Assembly (NCBI GenBank): GCA_002423465.1
Contig: DIWG01000050.1
Coordinates: 1 to 28,850 of the forward strand
Origin: Syntrophaceae bacterium UBA6112
GTDB lineage: Bacteria; Desulfobacterota; Syntrophia; Syntrophales; UBA5619
Reading direction: 5' to 3'
Length of the DNA stretch: 28,850 bases
Made by a program: the position numbers and the translations under genes. Each line of letters starts with the position of its first letter. The stretch's first letter is position 1. Below are positions 23,292 through 28,850 of this stretch, piece after piece. The notes under the pieces are model-generated. The model searched no databases and had not been told where the DNA came from. It saw only the letters and a program-made list of their open reading frames with translations.

Positions 23292-24647
23292 TTGGATATT
23301 CTCTGGGATAAAACAGTTAAGATCATTAAGGAAAAGGTCAGCCAGCAGAACTTTGATACCTGGATAAGACCGATCCGCATCACCGCCATGGAAGGAGACT
23401 TGGTTCATCTCTGTGTTCCCAACCGATTCTTTCGTGATTGGCTGGTGGAAAATTATCTTTCCCTGATCCGGGAGACGATGAAGTCGGAGACCGGTGTTTC
23501 ATTAAACGTCGAATTGATGATCGAACAGGAAAATAATCATCATCCGCTGGTTGGAGAACCCGGAGACGCCCCGACCGCCGAAAAAACCGCACCAAAAAAG
23601 TCTTCCCGGTCACGCGCTTACTCCACCCTAAATGAAAATTATAGTTTTGACCGTTTTGTCGTGGGCGCCTGCAACCAGTTCGCCCATGCCGCCGCCTCAG
23701 CGGTCGCGGAACAGCCGGCCAAGAATTACAACCCTCTTTTCATCTACGGCGGCGTCGGGCTGGGAAAAACACACCTGCTGAACGCCATCGGCCTGAAAAC
23801 CCTGAAGCTTTTCCCGGAAAGGAACGTGGTCTACGTTTCGGCGGAGGTCTTCATGAACGAACTGATCAACTCGATCCGCTATGACAAAATGCCGAAATTT
23901 AGAGAAAAATTCCGGAATATCGACTGCCTGCTCATTGACGATATCCAGTTTATTGCCGGAAAAGAGAGGACCCAGGAGGAATTCTTTCACACCTTCAATA
24001 CCCTTCATGACGCCGGGAAGCAGATCGTCGTGACGAGCGATAAATTTCCAAAGGATATCCCGAATTTGGAGGGAAGATTGCGTTCACGCTTTGAGTGGGG
24101 GCTGATTGCCGATATTCAACCCCCGGAGATCGAGACGAAGATCGCCATTCTGGAGAAAAAGGCGCAGGAGAACCACATCGACCTGCCGGGAAACGTAGCC
24201 CTCTACCTCGCCTCGCAGGCGGATTCCAATATCAGGGAATTGGAGGGATATCTTGTCCGGATTGCGGCCTATTCCTCACTGACCGGAAAACAGATCGGTC
24301 TGGAGCTTGTCAAGAGCGTTCTAAAACAGCTTTTCCGCAAGGAAGAAAAAATAGATCTCACCGTTGAGGAGATCGTGAAAGGGGTTGGCTCATTTTTCAA
24401 CATCAAAATCTCAGAGATCAAATCCCAGAAAAAAAATAAGAACCTCGTCGTGGCACGGCAGGTTTCCATGTTTCTGGCACGGGAGATGACCAGCGCATCT
24501 TTTCCGGATATTGGGGAGAAAATTGGCGGACGGGATCACTCGACGGTCATTTATGCCCACAACAAAATAAAAAAGCTTTTGGAGACGGATATTACCTTTC
24601 GGAACTCTGTGGAAAAAATTCAAAATGACCTTCTGCACAAAGGTTAA
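23292..24647 (+). CDS. dnaA: Chromosomal replication initiator DnaA, TTG start
   Basis: This 451-residue AAA+ initiator binds and melts the origin. Domain I (1-75) includes WDKTVKIIKEKVSQQNFDTWI. A linker with KTAPKKSSRSRA precedes domain III, which has Walker A GGVGLGKT (153-160), Walker B LLIDDIQF (213-220) and the arginine-finger region LRSRFEWGL. Domain IV ends with the DnaA signature ASFPDIGEKIGGRDHSTVIYAHNKI region, which binds DNA boxes. The only plausible start is TTG at 23292, giving the family N-terminus; no in-frame ATG or GTG is suitably placed. The ribosome site (AAGG at 23279-23282) is weak and overlaps the last DnaA box, so initiation is probably modest and box occupancy could affect expression. 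Confidence 0.97.
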   Translation: MDILWDKTVKIIKEKVSQQNFDTWIRPIRITAMEGDLVHLCVPNRFFRDWLVENYLSLIRETMKSETGVSLNVELMIEQENNHHPLVGEPGDAPTAEKTAPKKSSRSRAYSTLNENYSFDRFVVGACNQFAHAAASAVAEQPAKNYNPLFIYGGVGLGKTHLLNAIGLKTLKLFPERNVVYVSAEVFMNELINSIRYDKMPKFREKFRNIDCLLIDDIQFIAGKERTQEEFFHTFNTLHDAGKQIVVTSDKFPKDIPNLEGRLRSRFEWGLIADIQPPEIETKIAILEKKAQENHIDLPGNVALYLASQADSNIRELEGYLVRIAAYSSLTGKQIGLELVKSVLKQLFRKEEKIDLTVEEIVKGVGSFFNIKISEIKSQKKNKNLVVARQVSMFLAREMTSASFPDIGEKIGGRDHSTVIYAHNKIKKLLETDITFRNSVEKIQNDLLHKG

Positions 24648-24663
24648 ATGTAACGGCGTGATT

Positions 24664-24790
24664 CTATCCACAGGACGTGAAAGAAAATCGATCGTATAAT
24701 TGACTACAAGAGGGGTTATGAACACCATTCACAGACACTATTACTACTACTATCTTTTTATAAGAGAGAAATTTCTTTTAACCATATAAC
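24664..24790 (+). other. Probable oriC unwinding region between dnaA and dnaN
   Basis: The gap contains a DnaA-box-like CTATCCACA (24664-24672, one mismatch) and a weaker CCATTCACA (24725-24733). Four bases later a run of trinucleotides follows, CTA TTA CTA CTA CTA (24738-24752). The opposite strand reads 3'-GAT AAT GAT GAT GAT, the form of DnaA-trio elements known from Bacillus subtilis. An AT-rich stretch (24753-24790) follows. Box, trio and AT-rich order and polarity match the basal unwinding system. Location is inferred from pattern; GC skew was not computed. Confidence 0.7.
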
Positions 24791-24822
24791 CTGTTGGCAG
24801 AGTGGAAAGGATGGGGGAAACG

Positions 24823-25941
24823 ATGGAATTTAATATTAAAAGGGATCTATTGTCCATGGGTATTCAAAAGACTTTGGGGATTGTGGAAAAGAAAACCACG
24901 ATGCCGATCCTGAGCAACTTATTGCTCCGGGCGGGTCGGAATCGGGTTACGATCATGGCGACGGACCGGGAGATCGGTCTCGTGGCGGACTATGAAGCAG
25001 ATGTCCTGCAAGAAGGCGAGATTACCCTCTCGGCACGGAAACTTCATGAGATGGTTCGGGAAATACAGGGAGAGGTCATCCATGTTGTCAAAAATGAACG
25101 GGATGTGGTTATCCTGACTTGCGATAAGGCGGTCTACCGGATTCCAGGTATCCCGGCAGATGATTATCCGTTGGTTGTGGGTCAGGATGATCTTCCTCTG
25201 TACAAGATCAAAGGGGGCATCTTGAAGGAGCTGATCCGAAAAACCGCGTTTGCAATGTCCACCGATGAGATGCGAAAAAACCTGTGCGGGGTTTTGATGG
25301 AGACGGAAAAATTCGGAGATAATTTTTTAATTCGGATGGTTGCGACGGATGGTCATCGTCTGGCGATGATGAAAATGGATACGGGAGAAAAGGATTTTCT
25401 CGTGCTGGAAAAGGGGGTGATCATTCCCCGGAAGGGGCTTGGGGAGATCCGAAGGCTTGTGGAGGATGAACCTGGGGATGTGTTCCTGGGAATTCGGCAG
25501 GGGACCTGTGTGGTCAAGACCGATCATACCCTGTTGAAAGTCAGCCTGATCGATGGAGAGTACCCGGATTACCGGCGGGTGATTCCAGCGGAAAAAGGGG
25601 TGATTTTTGGACTGGCCCGGGATAAGTTTCTCCATGCCCTTCGCCGGATGAGTGTCATATCCTCCGAACGATACAATGGAGTGATCATGACTCTTTCCAC
25701 GGATAAAGTGGTCTTGAATTCAAACAATCCCGATGTCGGCGAGGCCAATGATGAGATCGAGGTCATTTATGCGGGTGAAACGAAAAATGTCGGATATAAC
25801 GTTACGTATCTGACGGATGCACTGGATGTGGTCGATGAAGAGCGGGTGGATTTTGAAATCGGAGAAGGGATGAAACCCGGAATTGTCCGGGCGGTGGGCA
25901 ATGAAAACTATTTTTGTATCGTCATGCCGCTGAAATTGTAG
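24823..25941 (+). CDS. dnaN: DNA polymerase III beta subunit (sliding clamp)
   Basis: This 372-residue clamp dimerises around DNA and tethers polymerase III. The three-domain fold is suggested by the N-terminal MEFNIKRDLL and TMPILSNLLLRAG, the middle FAMSTDEMRKNLCGVLME and RMVATDGHRLAMMKM, and the C-terminal VTYLTDAL and the usual ending NYFCIVMPLKL. The ATG at 24823 follows GGGGGAAA and gives the normal length; an open frame continues upstream to a GTG at 24802, which would add seven residues unlike the family. It lies directly after the probable origin. Confidence 0.96.
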   Translation: MEFNIKRDLLSMGIQKTLGIVEKKTTMPILSNLLLRAGRNRVTIMATDREIGLVADYEADVLQEGEITLSARKLHEMVREIQGEVIHVVKNERDVVILTCDKAVYRIPGIPADDYPLVVGQDDLPLYKIKGGILKELIRKTAFAMSTDEMRKNLCGVLMETEKFGDNFLIRMVATDGHRLAMMKMDTGEKDFLVLEKGVIIPRKGLGEIRRLVEDEPGDVFLGIRQGTCVVKTDHTLLKVSLIDGEYPDYRRVIPAEKGVIFGLARDKFLHALRRMSVISSERYNGVIMTLSTDKVVLNSNNPDVGEANDEIEVIYAGETKNVGYNVTYLTDALDVVDEERVDFEIGEGMKPGIVRAVGNENYFCIVMPLKL

Positions 25942-26011
25942 TATTTTTATAAACGGAATGGGGTTGTACTTTAAAGATAGGTCTGAATAAAAACGGATAG
26001 AAAGAGATTGA

Positions 26012-28501
26012 ATGGAAGAGATCAAGCAGGAGCAGGAAGAGGTAAAAACGGTTCAGGAAGAATACGGCGCCGACAGCATCCGGGTATTGGAAGGACTGGA
26101 AGCTGTACGGAAACGGCCGGCAATGTATATCGGAAGCACCGGGAAGGAAGGACTCCACCACCTTGTTTATGAAGTGGTGGATAACAGCATCGACGAATCG
26201 TCCGCCGGTTTCTGCGACGCCATTCTGGTAAAGATCCGGGTGGACAACAGCATTGTTGTGGATGACAACGGCCGGGGAATCCCGGTGGACATGCACAAAG
26301 GCGAAGGGGTTTCGGCGGCCGAGGTTGCATTGACGAGACTCCATGCCGGGGCGAAGTTTTCCAACGACAGCTACAAGATCTCCGGCGGGCTTCATGGTGT
26401 CGGCGTCTCCGTCGTAAACGCCCTTTCATCCTATCTTGAGTTGGAGGTCAGGCGGGACGGCGGCGTCTATTCCCAGTCCTACGTCCGCGGTGTGCCCAAC
26501 GCCCCCCTGGAGAAGGTAGGAACGACAAAAAGCCGGGGAACAACGGTCATCTTCAAGCCAGACGACACGATTTTCGAGGATATGGAGTTCAACTTCGACA
26601 CTGTGTCGAACCGGTTGCGGGAGCTTGCGTTTCTGAATTCCGGAGTGAAGATCACGCTGATCGATGAGCGGATTGATCGTCAGGGCGAGTATTTCTACAA
26701 GGGGGGAATCGTCTCCTTTGTCGAGTACATCAACCGGAGCAAGAAGGTCCTTCACAAGAGTCCGATCTTCATCACCGGCGCCAAAGAAGATTGCATGGTC
26801 GAGGTGGCTCTCCAGTATAACGATACCTATGCGGAAAATATCTTTTCCTTCGCCAACAGCATCAACACGACGGAGGGGGGAACACATCTGATCGGCTTCC
26901 GTTCGGCCCTGACGCGCGCGTTCAACAACTACGCCACCAGCAGCAACCTCCTGAAAAACGGAAAGGAATCCCTCAAAGGGGAAGACCTGCGCGAGGGACT
27001 GGCCTGTGTGATCAGCGTCAAGATCCGCAATCCGCAGTTCGAAGGGCAGACGAAGACGAAACTCGGGAACAGCGAGGTCAAGGGGCTCGTCGAGGGGATC
27101 GTCTACGACAAAATCAGCAGTTATCTGGAGGAAAACCCCTCCGTCGCCAAACAGCTCCTGGGCAAGTGCCTGGATGCGGCACGGGCGCGCGAAGCGGCCC
27201 GCCACGCCCGGGAACTGACGCGGCGCAAAACCGCCCTCGAAGTCGGCACCCTGCCGGGAAAGCTGGCCGACTGTCAAGAGAAGGACCCGGCCCGGAGCGA
27301 GATCTACTTCGTCGAGGGAGATTCGGCCGGCGGCTCCGCAAAGCAGGGCCGGGACCGAAAGAACCAGGCGATCCTGCCGCTGCGCGGCAAGGTTCTCAAC
27401 GTGGAAAAGGCGCGCTTCGACAAGATGCTCCAGAATGAGGAGCTCAAGGTGATCATCACCGCCCTCGGCATCGGGATCGGCCAGGGGGATCAGGACCAGG
27501 ACATCAGCCGGCTCCGCTACCACAAGGTGATCATCATGACCGATGCCGACGTGGACGGCCTGCACATCCGGACGCTTCTACTGACCTTCTTCTTCCGCCA
27601 GATGAAGGAGATCATCGAACGGGGCTACCTCTACATCGCCCAGCCACCCCTGTTTAAGATCAGCGATCGCAAACAGGAACTCTACATCCACAACGAGGAG
27701 ACCATGAGGGATTATATCCTCGACAGCGGCGTGAACCGCGTCCGGCTTATGATCGCTAACGGAACCGGGGACACCTTGCGGCAAGGTGTCCCCACGATCA
27801 CAGGCAAGCGCCTGCTCGACAGCATCCGTAAGGCGATGCGGATCGAGAAGATCCTCGACAAGTTTGAAAGGGAGGAGAAGAACCGTAACATCATCCGAAT
27901 CCTCGCCGGCGATCCGGCCCTAACGGAGGAGAACTTTAGGACCGAGGAATCCCTGACAAAAGTGGCTAAGCGGACCGCGATGGCCCTCGGCGAAACCATC
28001 GATAGCGTCAGCACGGAGATGGACCAGGAGCACGGCCGCTGGGAGATGGTCTTCCGTACCCGGAAAAACAATCAGCTCCAGACCACTTGTATCGACAGGG
28101 ACATTCTGAAACTGCCGAAGTTTTCCGAGATCCGAGCCCTTCTGGGCCAGATCGCGGTCTTGGGCGAGCCCCCCTACCAGGTGGGATCCGAAGAAGGGGA
28201 AGGTGGTGTCCAGGAGAAGGTCTTGGAGACCGTCGATAGTCTGTCGGCCCTGATTGACTACGTGATCTCTGCCGGGAAAAAGGGATTCGCTATCCAGCGC
28301 TACAAGGGTTTGGGAGAGATGAACCCGGAGCAGCTCTGGGAGACGACGATGAACCCGGAAAAACGGACGCTGCTCCAAGTACGGATCGAAGACGCCGTGG
28401 CGGCAGACGAGATTTTTACCACCCTCATGGGGGATCAGGTGGAGCCCCGCCGTGATTTCATTTACAAAAACGCCCTGTACGCCTCGAATCTGGACGTATA
28501 G
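26012..28501 (+). CDS. gyrB: DNA gyrase subunit B
   Basis: This 829-residue ATPase subunit introduces negative supercoils with GyrA. The GHKL ATPase has YEVVDNSIDE, DDNGRGIP and GGLHGVGVSVVNALS. The transducer follows. TOPRIM motifs are EGDSAGGSAKQGRDR (from about 434) and DADVDG (511-516). The C-terminal QRYKGLGEMNPEQLWETTMNPE is intact. A 27-base palindrome (27767-27793) encodes residues 586-594, GDTLRQGVP, in a region between TOPRIM parts where lengths vary among gyrases. The insert is a whole number of codons and does not disturb the frame. The ribosome site is weak. A GyrB role, not ParE, is supported by adjacent gyrA and the near-origin position. Confidence 0.97.
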   Translation: MEEIKQEQEEVKTVQEEYGADSIRVLEGLEAVRKRPAMYIGSTGKEGLHHLVYEVVDNSIDESSAGFCDAILVKIRVDNSIVVDDNGRGIPVDMHKGEGVSAAEVALTRLHAGAKFSNDSYKISGGLHGVGVSVVNALSSYLELEVRRDGGVYSQSYVRGVPNAPLEKVGTTKSRGTTVIFKPDDTIFEDMEFNFDTVSNRLRELAFLNSGVKITLIDERIDRQGEYFYKGGIVSFVEYINRSKKVLHKSPIFITGAKEDCMVEVALQYNDTYAENIFSFANSINTTEGGTHLIGFRSALTRAFNNYATSSNLLKNGKESLKGEDLREGLACVISVKIRNPQFEGQTKTKLGNSEVKGLVEGIVYDKISSYLEENPSVAKQLLGKCLDAARAREAARHARELTRRKTALEVGTLPGKLADCQEKDPARSEIYFVEGDSAGGSAKQGRDRKNQAILPLRGKVLNVEKARFDKMLQNEELKVIITALGIGIGQGDQDQDISRLRYHKVIIMTDADVDGLHIRTLLLTFFFRQMKEIIERGYLYIAQPPLFKISDRKQELYIHNEETMRDYILDSGVNRVRLMIANGTGDTLRQGVPTITGKRLLDSIRKAMRIEKILDKFEREEKNRNIIRILAGDPALTEENFRTEESLTKVAKRTAMALGETIDSVSTEMDQEHGRWEMVFRTRKNNQLQTTCIDRDILKLPKFSEIRALLGQIAVLGEPPYQVGSEEGEGGVQEKVLETVDSLSALIDYVISAGKKGFAIQRYKGLGEMNPEQLWETTMNPEKRTLLQVRIEDAVAADEIFTTLMGDQVEPRRDFIYKNALYASNLDV
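27767..27793. repeat. Palindromic repeat, copy 2, inside gyrB
   Basis: This is a perfect 13-base inverted repeat around one central base (GGGGACACCTTGC and its complement). It matches the intergenic copy at 7884-7910 at 25 of 27 positions, with differences at the sixth base and the centre. It fills exactly nine gyrB codons. Such identity between a coding and a distant noncoding site points to a dispersed repeat family, not to protein constraint. Confidence 0.8.
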
Positions 28502-28545
28502 CGGATACGGGATACGGCTAAGAAAGCAAGGAGATAATCGTTTTG

Positions 28546-28850
28546 ATGGAAAACCTGTTTGAAAAGACAATCACGACCAACATCGAAGACGAGATGAAGA
28601 AGTCCTACATGGACTATGCCATGAGCGTCATTATCGGCCGGGCGATCCCCGACGTCCGCGACGGCCTGAAGCCCGTCCACCGCCGGGTCCTCTTCGCGAT
28701 GAGCGAGATGGGAAACCGCTGGAACAAGCCCTACAAGAAATCGGCGAGGATCGTCGGGGATATCATCGGCAAGTACCATCCCCATGGGGATACGGCGGCT
28801 TATGACACGATGGTGCGGATGGCGCAGGACTTCTCCATGCGCTACCTTCT
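28546..28850 (+). CDS. gyrA: DNA gyrase subunit A, N-terminal part only
   Basis: The visible 101 codons encode the start of the breakage-reunion domain: MKKSYMDYAMSVIIGRAIPDVRDGLKPVHRRVLFAM continuing in one piece, then KYHPHGDTAAYDTMVRMAQDFSMRYL. The catalytic tyrosine lies beyond the window. At the position matching Escherichia coli Ser83 there is threonine (T83), and D87 is kept. AAGGAG ends 12 bases before the ATG; an in-frame TTG one codon upstream would have better spacing. The 44-base gap after gyrB holds a tandem GGATACG pair (28503-28516) and no terminator. Confidence 0.97.
   Translation, partial: MENLFEKTITTNIEDEMKKSYMDYAMSVIIGRAIPDVRDGLKPVHRRVLFAMSEMGNRWNKPYKKSARIVGDIIGKYHPHGDTAAYDTMVRMAQDFSMRYL

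Noticed and set aside
21513..23300. parS site near parAB.
   Set aside because: I looked for the TGTTTCACGTGAAACA-type palindrome and saw no convincing match here; a computed search across the genome would settle it.
26426..27565. Long minus-strand open frame opposite gyrB.
   Set aside because: GyrB motifs on the other strand are unambiguous; long antisense frames are expected in GC-rich coding DNA.
1..28850. CRISPR arrays, tRNA or rRNA genes.
   Set aside because: No regularly spaced repeats or tRNA-like or rRNA-like sequence was seen on either strand.

Overview
The window reads as chromosomal DNA of a Gram-negative bacterium, with GC in the mid-to-upper 50s by eye. It has a periplasmic adaptor, an outer-membrane lipoprotein efflux channel and the replication-origin cluster. 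The cysteine-bearing GAF domain, the multi-sensor HD-GYP protein, the Wsp-type chemosensory operon and the ISNCY-type transposase all recall Desulfobacterota (the former Deltaproteobacteria, Syntrophus-like lineages). That placement is inference from family resemblance; no search was run.

Region 1 (1-5150, minus strand) is a five-gene efflux operon. It runs TetR/CerR-type repressor, TolC/NodT-type outer-membrane lipoprotein, MacA-type adaptor, MacB-type ATPase, MacB-type permease (cut by the window edge). Four successive genes overlap by 4 to 10 bases. A strong promoter (TTGACA, 17 bases, TAATAT) with an inverted repeat in its spacer precedes the repressor gene.

Region 2 (5182-7311) is a nested mobile element. 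An internally deleted ISNCY-like element with 29-base terminal repeats carries, inside its transposase gene, an apparently complete 1256-base IS3-family element with 24-base ends and a 3-base target duplication (GAA). Removing the IS3 element restores a continuous transposase C-terminus.

Region 3 (7478-20780, plus strand) is a chemosensory and signalling operon: single-domain response regulator, CheW, CheR-TPR, CheW, a dCache/tandem-HAMP MCP, a CheA-REC hybrid, CheB, a REC-histidine kinase, and a 1083-residue REC-GAF-PAS-GAF-PAS-PAS-HD-GYP protein. The core order CheW / CheR-TPR / CheW / MCP / CheA-REC / CheB is that of the Wsp (ACF-class) system. The terminal c-di-GMP gene is an HD-GYP phosphodiesterase candidate, not the GGDEF cyclase WspR. 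The likely outcome is that the array lowers, not raises, c-di-GMP.

Region 4 (20844-28850, plus strand) is the origin cluster: rsmG, parA, parB, dnaA, dnaN, gyrB, gyrA (partial). DnaA-box-like sites flank dnaA on both sides. The dnaA-dnaN gap holds a DnaA-box/trinucleotide/AT-rich arrangement that looks like an origin-unwinding element. A 27-base palindrome lies in frame within gyrB and recurs, with two differences, upstream of the first cheW gene.
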